The position numbers and the translations under genes are program-made. The notes beneath the pieces are model-generated. The model did no database searches. It was not told the DNA's origin and saw nothing but the letters and a program-made list of their open reading frames with translations. From positions 1,922,001 to 1,986,000 of the forward strand of contig NZ_CP059399.1 in NCBI RefSeq assembly GCF_013744875.1: a DNA stretch of 64,000 bases, given 5' to 3'. Positions 36,478-44,076 of the stretch are shown in pieces; position 1 is the stretch's first letter, and every line of letters begins with the position of its first letter. Source of the stretch: Nocardia huaxiensis. GTDB taxonomy: Bacteria; Actinomycetota; Actinomycetes; Mycobacteriales; Mycobacteriaceae.

Positions 36478-36921
36478 CTAGCGCGCCTTTTTCGACACGG
36501 TCCGCCAGTCGGCCGCCGGATTGCCCTCGTACAGGGCGATCTTGCAGTCGAGCACGGCCACTGTGTTCTGCAGTTCCTCGATCTGGGCGAGCACCTCTTC
36601 GCGGGTCCGCCGGAACATCTCGAGCCGCTGCGGGTACGTGGCATCCCCGGCACGTACCAGCTCCGCGTACCGCACCATGTCGGCCACCGACATGCCGGTC
36701 CGCCGCAGCTTCCCGATCAGCTCCAGCCAATCCAGGTCCCGGTCGCTGAACCGCCGCTGCCCGGTGTGATCCCGGCCCACGTAGTCCATCAACCCGATCC
36801 GCTCGTACCAGCGCAGCGTGTCGCGGGTGAGCCCGCACCGCTCGGAGACCTCTCCGATCGAGTACCGCGGCCGCTCGTAGTCGGCCCCGCGAACCACTTC
36901 CCGCTGCGCTGGAACGCCCAC
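36478..36921 (-). CDS. MerR-family regulator
   Basis: Winged-helix regulator of the MerR family (YSIGEVSERCGLTRDTLRWY, then ERIGLMDYVGRDHTGQRRFS) with a C-terminal coiled coil (EMFRRTREEVLAQIEELQNT). No metal-binding cysteines are arranged as in metal sensors; it resembles aldehyde or redox sensors upstream of reductases. The frame is open to 36963, but that codon lies in the promoter itself. I therefore use the GTG at 36921, which has GGAAGG nine bases upstream (147 residues). It is followed by the aldo/keto reductase. Confidence 0.85.
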   Translation of the reverse strand: MGVPAQREVVRGADYERPRYSIGEVSERCGLTRDTLRWYERIGLMDYVGRDHTGQRRFSDRDLDWLELIGKLRRTGMSVADMVRYAELVRAGDATYPQRLEMFRRTREEVLAQIEELQNTVAVLDCKIALYEGNPAADWRTVSKKAR

Positions 36922-36952
36922 TGATCTCGCCCTTCCGTGTGGAACATCGACG

Positions 36953-36983
36953 ACGCTAGTCACCTGGAGTGCACTCCAAGCAA
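36953..36983 (-). promoter_or_regulatory. MerR-type promoter with 19-bp spacer
   Basis: Read on the minus strand: TTGCTT (-35, 36983-36978), a 19-bp spacer holding the perfect 14-bp palindrome TGGAGTGCACTCCA (36965-36978, slightly overlapping the -35), and TAGCGT (-10, 36958-36953). The over-long spacer with a central dyad is the hallmark of MerR-activated promoters. Confidence 0.82.
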
Positions 36984-37003
36984 GCTCGATTCTGCCGAAC
37001 CCG

Positions 37004-38461
37004 CTAGTGCCGCGCCGCGCCGAGCTGCTTCGGCAGCCCGAACGCGACCGCGAAGGACGCCACGGTGAGCAGCACCGCCACCCCGGTGACCGTCCGCATC
37101 GCGCCGAGCGCCACCTCGGGCCCGTCGCCGATCGCGAATCCGCTGAAGAAGACCGTCCCCAGCGCGGCCACGCCGAGCGCCGCCGCGCCCTGCTGGAAGG
37201 ACTCCAACAGCCCTGAGGCCGAACCGATCTCGTGATCTTCCAGTTCGCCCACGATGATCCCGAACAGCGGCACGAAGATCAGCCCCATACCGAGTCCGTA
37301 GCCCAGCAGGGCGGGCGCCAGCGCCGCCGGTGTGGGCGCGACGGTGCCGCCGAATTGGACGAACAGCGCGAGCAGTCCGGCCGTCATGCCCGCCAGACCC
37401 AGATGCAGCACACCGCGCCCCAGCTTGGGCGCCAGCGCCGCGCTCAGCCCGGAACCGAGGAAGGCGCCGACCGCCCAGGGCGCCATGGTCAGGCTGGCCC
37501 GCAGTGCGCCGTAGCCGAGGCCCATCTGCAGGAAAAGCCCGACGGCCAGCGAGAATCCGCCGATCCCGCCGAAGAACACGGTGACGAAAACAATGCCCGA
37601 GGTGTACGAGCGCTTCGCGAAGACGCCCAGCTCGACCAGCGCGACGCGGCCACTGCGCGAGCGCCGCACCTGATCGGCGGCGAACAGGGCCAGCACCGGA
37701 ATCGAGGCGGTCAGCATGGCCATCGTCCACCACGGCCAGCCCAGCTCCCGGCCCTCCACCAGCGGGTACAGCAGCAGCGCCATGCCGGAACCGGCCACGA
37801 GCGCGCCGCGCAGGTCGAGGGTCAGTCCGGGCAGCGGTTGCGCGGCCGGCAGGATCCACGCCCCGAGCGCCAGTGCGACGATCCCGAGCGGCAGGTTCAT
37901 CAGGAAGATGGCGCGCCATCCGGTGCCGAGCAGATCGGCGTCGACGAGCAGCCCGGCCACGATCGGCCCCGCGATGGTGGCGACCCCGATGAGCGGGCCG
38001 AAAGCCGCATAGGCTTTGCCGAATTCGCGTCCGAACAGGTCGCGGATGAGGCCGAAGCACTGCGGCACCATCACCGCGGCGAACAGCCCCTGGGCGACCC
38101 GTCCGATCAGCAGCAGCTCGATCGTGGTGGCGAGTCCGCACAGGATCGAGGCGACGAGGAATCCGGTCAGCCCGATCAGCAGGACCCGCTTGCGGCCGAA
38201 CATGTCGCCGAGCCGGCCGCCGGTGAGCAGTCCGATGGCCATGGCGAGGGTGTATCCGGCGCTGAGCCACTGCACGGTCGCGACCGAGCCGCCGAGATCG
38301 TTGCGGATGGCGGGGGCCGCGACGGTGACGATGGTGGCGTCCAGCAGGTTGAGCAGGGTGGCGGCCAGGATGGCGATCAGCCCGAGCCAGCGTCGTGGCA
38401 CCGCCGATTCGATTGTGGCGGTGGGGTTCTCGGCGGGCGGGCGTTCGACTGCGAGTGTCAC
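37004..38461 (-). CDS. MFS drug-exporter-type transporter (DHA2 family)
   Basis: 485-residue major facilitator with about 14 membrane spans. It has the usual motifs: LDATIVTVAAPAIRNDLG in span 1, WLSAGYTLAMA in span 2, GRLGDMFGRKRVLL (motif A) and GPIVAGLLVD (motif C, antiporter type). It likely exports a toxic compound using the proton gradient. I start at the GTG at 38461, which has GGGAG seven bases upstream; the frame runs much further but that is non-coding. Three palindromic operators lie between it and the divergent NmrA-like gene. Confidence 0.9.
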   Translation of the reverse strand: MTLAVERPPAENPTATIESAVPRRWLGLIAILAATLLNLLDATIVTVAAPAIRNDLGGSVATVQWLSAGYTLAMAIGLLTGGRLGDMFGRKRVLLIGLTGFLVASILCGLATTIELLLIGRVAQGLFAAVMVPQCFGLIRDLFGREFGKAYAAFGPLIGVATIAGPIVAGLLVDADLLGTGWRAIFLMNLPLGIVALALGAWILPAAQPLPGLTLDLRGALVAGSGMALLLYPLVEGRELGWPWWTMAMLTASIPVLALFAADQVRRSRSGRVALVELGVFAKRSYTSGIVFVTVFFGGIGGFSLAVGLFLQMGLGYGALRASLTMAPWAVGAFLGSGLSAALAPKLGRGVLHLGLAGMTAGLLALFVQFGGTVAPTPAALAPALLGYGLGMGLIFVPLFGIIVGELEDHEIGSASGLLESFQQGAAALGVAALGTVFFSGFAIGDGPEVALGAMRTVTGVAVLLTVASFAVAFGLPKQLGAARH

Positions 38462-38493
38462 GGTGGTCTCCCGGAAGCTCTGGATCTCAAGAA

Positions 38494-38564
38494 CGGAATG
38501 TTTCGTTCCGTTCTGATTGAAACAGAATAATTCGTTCCGTTCAAGACTGGAACAGATCATTCCG
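38494..38564. promoter_or_regulatory. Triple palindromic operator between MFS and NmrA-like genes
   Basis: Three 17-bp imperfect palindromes share the core YGGAAYNNNTCRTTCCG: 38494-38510 (CGGAATGTTTCGTTCCG), 38523-38539 (CAGAATAATTCGTTCCG) and 38548-38564 (TGGAACAGATCATTCCG). The first extends to 25 bp (38490-38514). The pattern is TetR-like, but no TetR gene is adjacent; the nearest regulator is the MerR, which has its own site. Confidence 0.78.
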
Positions 38565-38569
38565 TTCTG

Positions 38570-38575
38570 ATACAG
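38570..38575 (+). promoter_or_regulatory. -10 element of the NmrA-like gene
   Basis: TACAGT lies six bases after the third operator. The predicted start near 38582 gives a 5' UTR of about 42 bases before the ATG at 38624. The operators would overlap the -35 region, which fits repression. Confidence 0.5.
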
Positions 38576-38623
38576 TGAGTGACATGCGGCCGATCGGGCC
38601 GCGCATCTCGAAGGGAAGAACTC

Positions 38624-39457
38624 ATGTACCTCGTTGTCGGCGCCACCGCTCACTTCGGCCGCGACACTGTCGACGCCCTGCACGCCGCCGGCCTGCCGGT
38701 GCGCGGGCTGACCCGGCAGCCGGAGTCCGCGGGCCTGCCCGCGGGCGTCGCGGTGGCGGGAGACCTCACCTCGGAAGAGTCTCTGGTGCAAGCGCTTTCG
38801 GGCGTCGAAGCGATCTTCCTGGTGCTGCAGTACGGAATGGACGTGGCGCCCCTGCTGGCCGCCGCGCAGCGGACGGGCGTGCGGCGCATCGTATTCCTGT
38901 CCTCGGGCGCGGTGGTCGACGGTGACGAGCCGCAGCCCGACGTCATCGCCGAATACCACCGGGCGGTGGAGCGGGCCGTCGAGGCGTCCGGCATCGAATG
39001 GACGTTCCTGCGCCTGCTCTTCCCGGCCATCAACTCGCTGACCTTCGCCATGCAGCTGGCGGGCGGCGACGTGATCCGGGCCGCGTACGGAGCGGCCGCG
39101 GCATCGGTTGTGCACGAGAAGGATGTGGCCGCGGTCGCCGTGGCGGTGCTGGCCGGCGGGCACGCCGGGCAGATCTACAACCTCACCGGGCCGGATTCGC
39201 TCACCCAGGTGCAGCAGGTCGAGATCCTCGGGCAGGTGCTGGGCCGCCCGCTCACCTTCGAGGAACTCGACGACGCCCCGGTGCGGGAGCAGATGGCGCA
39301 GTTCATGGATCCCGCGTTCATCAATGCCCTGTTCGATCTGATGGCCGTGACGGTCGGCAAGCCCGCCGAGGTCAACGATGTCGTCGAGCGGCTCACCGGC
39401 CGGGCCCCGCGCGGCTACGCCGAATGGGTGGCCGACCACCTCGCCGATTTCTCCTGA
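38624..39457 (+). CDS. NmrA/NAD(P)H-binding SDR-type protein
   Basis: 277-residue Rossmann-fold protein of the atypical SDR/NmrA group (azoreductase- or quinone-reductase-like). The N-terminal YLVVGATAHFGRDTVDAL holds a GxxxxxG nucleotide motif; further marks are RGLTRQPESAGLPAGV, IVFLSSGAVV and YNLTGPDSLTQVQQVEILGQ. I use the ATG at 38624, preceded by AAGGGAAG, not the earlier ATG-like codon at 38579. It is divergent from the MFS exporter and probably co-regulated through the three shared operators, suggesting joint detoxification. Confidence 0.85.
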   Translation: MYLVVGATAHFGRDTVDALHAAGLPVRGLTRQPESAGLPAGVAVAGDLTSEESLVQALSGVEAIFLVLQYGMDVAPLLAAAQRTGVRRIVFLSSGAVVDGDEPQPDVIAEYHRAVERAVEASGIEWTFLRLLFPAINSLTFAMQLAGGDVIRAAYGAAAASVVHEKDVAAVAVAVLAGGHAGQIYNLTGPDSLTQVQQVEILGQVLGRPLTFEELDDAPVREQMAQFMDPAFINALFDLMAVTVGKPAEVNDVVERLTGRAPRGYAEWVADHLADFS

Positions 39458-39600
39458 TCGATCGACGCGGCACGGGCGCAACGGCATTCGCGTCACACCG
39501 GGCCGTCGGCGCCCATGACGCCTATTGGACGCTGGCGGCGCAGCCGTCCTTGAACCGCGCATGGCCGGAGCGAATGCGGAGGTACGCCTACCCTGGGGGC

Positions 39601-39801
39601 ATGTCCAAGGAAATCGATCGGCAGCGGGCTCGCACGGCGCTGGAGACGATCAAGGAACAGCCGGTCATCGCCGCCATCGCGGCGCTGCCGGTGCTGGCGA
39701 TAGTGATCGTGGTGGGCGTGGTGACGAACTGGTTCGTCGCCCTGCTGCTGCTCATCGCCTTCGGCGGCTTCGTGGCGTGGAAGGGCAAGCTCTTCGGCTG
39801 A
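39601..39801 (+). CDS. Small membrane protein of unknown function
   Basis: 66-residue protein starting at the ATG at 39601. A short charged N-terminus (MSKEIDRQRARTALETIKEQ) is followed by two closely spaced hydrophobic segments (VIAAIAALPVLAIVIVVGVV and FVALLLLIAFGGFVAW), ending KGKLFG. The frame is open further upstream, but the GGGGGC before this ATG and the clean hydrophobic layout favour this start. No family is recognised. It is convergent with the histidine phosphatase gene seven bases away. Confidence 0.55.
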   Translation: MSKEIDRQRARTALETIKEQPVIAAIAALPVLAIVIVVGVVTNWFVALLLLIAFGGFVAWKGKLFG

Positions 39802-39808
39802 GTCCGGC

Positions 39809-40300
39809 CTAGCGCGGCACGTGGAATCTCACGAGATCTCCCGTGCCCGGGTCGGCGCTTGCCCAGGGCCGGTCGAATTCGATGACCGCGAGCGCCGAGG
39901 TGGGGAATTTGCGGCTCAGCTCCTCGGCGGCCGTGGAGCTGCGATTGCTCGCCAATTCCCATGCCGTCCACGGCATTCCGGGGGAGTGCCCGACCAAGAG
40001 CAGCGTCTGCACGGAATCATCGGTGAGCTGGATCATTTCGATGAGCGTGTGCGGAGACGCCTCGTAGATGGCCGATTCGAACGACACCGGGGCCTTGATG
40101 CCGGTGGCCTCCAGGGTCTCCCGGGTGCGGGTCGCGGTGGAGCAGAGCACCGCGTCGATGTCCGGCTGGGTCGCGCGCAGCCAATCGCCCGCCAGCCCGG
40201 CCTCGCGCAGTCCGCGCGGGGCCAGTGGCCGCTCGTGGTCACCCACTCCGTCCGGATAGCCGGATTTCCCATGCCGCATCAAGATGAGGGTTCGCGCCAT
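39809..40300 (-). CDS. Histidine phosphatase, SixA type
   Basis: 163-residue histidine phosphatase. The catalytic motif is LILMRHGKSGYPDG; the second His is in LLLVGHSPGMPW; conserved Arg occurs in CSTATRTRETLEATG. The short form resembles SixA, which removes phosphate from phosphohistidine, though many actinobacterial members have unknown targets. I start at the ATG at 40300, 42 bases inside the open frame, because MARTLILMRHGKS is the standard family N-terminus. Confidence 0.88.
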   Translation of the reverse strand: MARTLILMRHGKSGYPDGVGDHERPLAPRGLREAGLAGDWLRATQPDIDAVLCSTATRTRETLEATGIKAPVSFESAIYEASPHTLIEMIQLTDDSVQTLLLVGHSPGMPWTAWELASNRSSTAAEELSRKFPTSALAVIEFDRPWASADPGTGDLVRFHVPR

Positions 40301-40414
40301 GCGGGTTACGGTATTCGGCACGCCTGTGCCGAGAGGTGGCAACCCTCACACTCGAGGCACACTGAAGGTGACGTCACACCGGGGTGGCGAACTGCCCCGG
40401 AACGACACCTATAT

Positions 40415-40428
40415 TAGAACGTGTTCTA
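40415..40428. promoter_or_regulatory. KstR-like operator upstream of fprB-like gene
   Basis: TAGAACGTGTTCTA is a perfect 14-bp palindrome that fits TNNAACNNGTTNNA. It lies 59 bases before the ATG of the ferredoxin reductase. The reverse complement has the context TCGGTAGAAC-N2-GTTCTAAT, identical outside the centre to the site at 58837. Confidence 0.65.
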
Positions 40429-40487
40429 CCGACCCTGCTCGAACCCGAGCTGAGTAGCACCGCGACTGTTTCGAGGATCTGCGAGAT

Positions 40488-42158
40488 ATGGCCTATGTGA
40501 TCACGCAGCGTTGTTGCAACGACGCCAGCTGCGTACCCGAGTGTCCGGTGGACTGCATTCGCCCCACTCCGGAGCAACGCGAGTTCGCCACCACCGAACA
40601 GCTCTACATCGACCCCGACACCTGCATCGACTGCGGTGCGTGCGTGGATGCCTGCCCGGTGGACGCCATCTTCTCCGAGGACGACCTGCTCGCCTCGCTG
40701 GGCCGGTTCCGCGACATCAATGCCGCCTACTTCCAACGGCATCCGCTGGAAACCAACTTCGACCCGCTGGTCGCCCCGAGCCGCGCGCCCAAGGAACTGG
40801 GCACGCTGCGGGTCGCCGTCATCGGTGCGGGCCCGGCCGCCTGCTATGCCGCCGAGGAACTGCTGCGCCGCGCCGATGTGGAGGTGGAGCTGTTCGATCG
40901 GCTACCCACCCCCTACGGCCTGGTGCGCGCCGGCGTTGCCCCCGACCATCCGGGCACCAAAGCCGTGGCGAACCTGTTCGAATCGGCCTTCCGGCGCGAG
41001 GCGCTGCAATACCGGCTGAATGTCGAAGTCGGCAAGCACATCTCGCACGCCGAACTCCTCGAACACCACCACGCGGTGGTCTACGCCGTGGGCGCGGCCA
41101 CCGACCGCAAGCTCGGCGTGCCCGGCGAGGACCTGCCCGGCAGCTACTCCGCCACCGAATTCGTGGCCTGGTACAACGGGCACCCCGACTACGCGGACCG
41201 CGAATTCGACCTGTCCGGCGAACGCGCCGTCATCGTCGGCAACGGCAACGTCGCGCTGGACGTGGCCCGCGTGCTCACCGTCAGCCCGGACGAACTGGCC
41301 AAGACCGATATCGCCGACCACGCCCTGGACGCGCTGCGCCGCAGCAATATCCAGGAAGTGGTGGTGCTGGGTCGCCGCGGCCCGCTGCAGGCGGCCTACA
41401 CCTCCTCGGAGTTCCTGGCGCTGGGGTACCTGAAGGGCGTCGACATCATCGTCGACCCGGAGGATCTCGTCCTCGACGCGGCCTCCCAGGCCGAGCTCGA
41501 CTCCCCGGACGTGGAGCCGTCGCTGCAGCTCAAGTACACCCTCGCGCAGGAGTACGCGAACGGTTCACGCAATCCGGCCAACAAGCGGATCGTGTTCCGG
41601 TACCTGGTCTCCCCGACCGCCGTCACCGGCGACGGGAAGGCCGAAGCGGTCACCTACGTGCACAACGAACTCGTCGAGGAGAACGGGCGCACCATCGCCC
41701 GCGCCTCCGAGCGCACCGGGGTGCTCGACGCCTCGCTGGTGCTGCGGTCCATCGGCTACCGGGGTGAGCCCGTCGCCGACGTCCCGTTCGACGAGGCCAA
41801 CGGCACCATCCCGAATGCGCAAGGGCGCGTGCTGCACCCGGACGGCGAACCGGTGCAGGGCGTGTACGTCTCCGGCTGGATCAAGCGCGGCCCGCGCGGC
41901 GTCATCGGCTCCAACCGGGTCGACTCGCAGGAGACCGTCGACAAGCTGATCGAGGACTTCACCCAGGGCAAACTGGCCGCGCCCCAGCGCAATCGCGCCG
42001 ACCTCGACGCGCTGCTCGCCGAACGCCAGCCCGACCAGGTCGGCCGCGACGGCTGGAAGGCCATCGACCAGGCCGAGAAGACCGCGGGCAAGGCCGCAGG
42101 CCGCCCGCGCGTGAAGTTCACCAGCGTGGAGAACCTGCTCAAGGCCGCCAAGGGCTAG
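40488..42158 (+). CDS. fprB: Ferredoxin-NADP reductase fused to an N-terminal ferredoxin (FprB type)
   Basis: 556-residue fusion. Residues 1-75 are a seven-iron-type ferredoxin (CCNDASCVPECPVDCI and CIDCGACVDACPVDAI). The rest is an adrenodoxin-reductase-like domain: FAD motif VAVIGAGPAACYAAEELL, DRLPTPYGLVRAGVAPDHPG, NADP motif VIVGNGNVALDVARVL, and VYVSGWIKRGPRGVIGSNR. It would pass electrons between NADPH and ferredoxin-dependent enzymes such as P450s or Rieske oxygenases. GAGGAT precedes the ATG. A KstR-like palindrome upstream suggests regulation with steroid catabolism. A strong terminator follows. Confidence 0.93.
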   Translation: MAYVITQRCCNDASCVPECPVDCIRPTPEQREFATTEQLYIDPDTCIDCGACVDACPVDAIFSEDDLLASLGRFRDINAAYFQRHPLETNFDPLVAPSRAPKELGTLRVAVIGAGPAACYAAEELLRRADVEVELFDRLPTPYGLVRAGVAPDHPGTKAVANLFESAFRREALQYRLNVEVGKHISHAELLEHHHAVVYAVGAATDRKLGVPGEDLPGSYSATEFVAWYNGHPDYADREFDLSGERAVIVGNGNVALDVARVLTVSPDELAKTDIADHALDALRRSNIQEVVVLGRRGPLQAAYTSSEFLALGYLKGVDIIVDPEDLVLDAASQAELDSPDVEPSLQLKYTLAQEYANGSRNPANKRIVFRYLVSPTAVTGDGKAEAVTYVHNELVEENGRTIARASERTGVLDASLVLRSIGYRGEPVADVPFDEANGTIPNAQGRVLHPDGEPVQGVYVSGWIKRGPRGVIGSNRVDSQETVDKLIEDFTQGKLAAPQRNRADLDALLAERQPDQVGRDGWKAIDQAEKTAGKAAGRPRVKFTSVENLLKAAKG

Positions 42159-42187
42159 GCTGGTCCGCCTCTCCGCCATCTTGCGGA

Positions 42188-42220
42188 CAGAGGCCCCCAC
42201 CCGATGGGTGGGGGCCTCTG
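42188..42220. terminator. Bidirectional terminator after fprB
   Basis: Perfect 15-bp inverted repeat (42188-42202 with 42206-42220), loop GAT, between convergent fprB and the lipoprotein gene. Confidence 0.85.
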
Positions 42221-42251
42221 CCGTTCGTCATTGTCACGCGGCGCGAGTAGC

Positions 42252-43007
42252 TCAGCGCAGCGAGATGATCAAACCGTCCTTGGTGCAGGCGGATCCGCCG
42301 GCGGTGGCGGCGCAGTTCCAGCCCTGCACGGTCAGCGCGTCGCCGGTCGTGATGGTCTGCGCGTATTCCGTCGCCACATTGATGGCCTCGGTGCAGCCGA
42401 CCACTCCGGTGGAGGTGCCGACCGCGACCACGGAGCGGGTGCCGCCGCCCGCGTCGGTGACGGTGCCGCAATCGACGTCGGCGATCGGCTTGTCGGTCGT
42501 GGTGGGCGGCGGGGTGGTGGTCGTCGGCGGGGCCGGGGGATTCGGCGCCGCGTCGCCGCGCAGGCCGATGAGGAAACCGTCCTTGAAGCAGATGTGCGGA
42601 ACCGCGGTGTCCGGCTGCGGTTCACAGGTCCAGCCGTCCACCTCGACGGCGTCGCCGGTGCGGGTGGCATTGACGTAATCGCTGGCGACGGTGATGGCCT
42701 CGGTGCAGCCGGGGATGCCCGCCTGGTTGGCGTACGCGATCACATTGGCGCTCTTGCCGTTCGCGCCAGTGATCGGCCCGCAATCGACATCGTGCAGGGT
42801 CTGCGTGGTCGGCACCGGCGGCCGGGTCGGGTTGGGCGGCAGGGGCTTCGGTGCCGTCGTCTGACTGACGACCGCCGCGCCGGACGTGGTCGTCGCGGCC
42901 GCGGAAGTGGTCGTGCTCTTGGCCGAATCCGAGGACTTGCCGCAGGCGGTGAGCCCGACGACGAGCGCGGGCGCGGCCGCGAGCAGGGCGAGGTGAGCGA
43001 GCCTCAT
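42252..43007 (-). CDS. Lipoprotein with two internal repeats
   Basis: 251-residue exported lipoprotein. A signal peptide ends in lipobox LTAC (residues 19-22), followed by a Ser/Thr/Pro linker. Two homologous domains of about 75 residues follow: the first from DVDCGPITGANGKSANVIAY to FKDGFLIGLRG, the second from DVDCGTVTDAGGGTRSVVAV to TKDGLIISLR. Each has four cysteines in the same places, implying two disulfides per unit, and shares GCTEAI.VA..Y and a GW.C segment. A Pro/Thr linker separates them. The function is unknown. Confidence 0.8.
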   Translation of the reverse strand: MRLAHLALLAAAPALVVGLTACGKSSDSAKSTTTSAAATTTSGAAVVSQTTAPKPLPPNPTRPPVPTTQTLHDVDCGPITGANGKSANVIAYANQAGIPGCTEAITVASDYVNATRTGDAVEVDGWTCEPQPDTAVPHICFKDGFLIGLRGDAAPNPPAPPTTTTPPPTTTDKPIADVDCGTVTDAGGGTRSVVAVGTSTGVVGCTEAINVATEYAQTITTGDALTVQGWNCAATAGGSACTKDGLIISLR

Positions 43008-43121
43008 GGTGACGTCTCCTGTTCTCGATCACCCCGTGGTGATCCCTGCCGAGTGTGTCAGGCAAACAGGTAGCTATTGCGATTTTCGCTGGGAATGTCG
43101 TGGCGGCACGCGCTTCGGCGC

Positions 43122-43949
43122 TCAGCTCGGCAGCGGGCCGATCCGCACCGTCGTGGTCGTCACCCCGCCCACCACGAACCACAGCCGCAGCACCGGATGC
43201 CCGGTCCGATCGCCCGGCTCGTACCGGCTGCGCACACTGATGTGCTGGCGCGACAGCACCGGCGCGATGTACTCGATCACCGCGCGATGCGGCCCGGCCA
43301 CCAGCTTCGGATAATCCACCAGATACTGCTCCACCGCCTGCCAGTACATGGCGTTGTTGACGTGGTTGTACTGGTCGATATCGGTGGCGCGCACCGGGAA
43401 CGGCATATCCGTATCCGACTCCGGCGGCGTGTGATCGGTCAGCCACGGCCGCCAGCGCAGCCGATGCTCGTTCGTGGTGCGCGAGAGCGAGGCCAGCATG
43501 TCGTCGCTGATCCGCGTCGGCATATTGGTGAACTCGTTGATATTGATCCAGAACCCCTCGGTCTCGATGAGACCGCCGCTGTCACTGGTGATCCGCACCC
43601 GCATATTCGTCCACCGGGTCGACATGGCCGAGCACCAGCGCCGCAACTCCACCCGGTCCGGCCAGTGGATCGGCCGCACCACGTCCACCACCGTGCGCCG
43701 CACGATCCATGCCGGATCGGTGCGCTGGAACGCGCCGGAATGCATTTCCTCCCAGGCGATGTCCTGGAGATAGCGGGCGGTCGCGTCGAAACGCAGCCGC
43801 AGATACGGGTCGATGTCGCCGGCTCGGACGGGCCACGCCGTGGCGAAACCCGTGCCCTCCTGGGGAAGCGGGGCGAGTGGCTGATCGAGTGACACTGGTG
43901 CTCCTCGCGCTGCACGGGGTGCCGCGTTCTTGCGTTGCTGTTCCGACAT
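43122..43949 (-). CDS. Acyl-ACP thioesterase family protein (double hotdog)
   Basis: 275-residue protein with two hotdog units. The first has RAGDIDPYLRLRFDATARYL followed by QDIAWEEMHSGAF and WIVRRTVVDVVRPIHWPDRV; the second has VRATDIDQYNHVNNAMYWQA, a D-x-N-x-H-V-N-N pattern as in FatA/FatB-like thioesterases. Members release fatty acids from acyl carrier protein or CoA. The frame is open to 44204, but the ATG at 43949 (MSEQQRKNAAPRAARG) is the sensible start; it diverges from the kinase gene with 127 bases between starts. Confidence 0.82.
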   Translation of the reverse strand: MSEQQRKNAAPRAARGAPVSLDQPLAPLPQEGTGFATAWPVRAGDIDPYLRLRFDATARYLQDIAWEEMHSGAFQRTDPAWIVRRTVVDVVRPIHWPDRVELRRWCSAMSTRWTNMRVRITSDSGGLIETEGFWININEFTNMPTRISDDMLASLSRTTNEHRLRWRPWLTDHTPPESDTDMPFPVRATDIDQYNHVNNAMYWQAVEQYLVDYPKLVAGPHRAVIEYIAPVLSRQHISVRSRYEPGDRTGHPVLRLWFVVGGVTTTTVRIGPLPS

Positions 43950-44076
43950 GACTTTACGGGCCGTGCGTCCTACCCTCGCGTCGAGTCGGCTCAACTCTTT
44001 CCGGGGGCATGACAGTGCGCGCGCAGGCCCGTAGCCTGTTCTGTTGTATATCCACGGCAGCGGGGAGGCGAGCCGT

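Noticed and set aside
37004..39562. Single 852-codon minus-strand gene covering the MFS region and the NmrA-like gene
   Set aside because: Only the part below 38461 encodes a transporter. The rest is antisense to the NmrA-like gene and runs through the operators.
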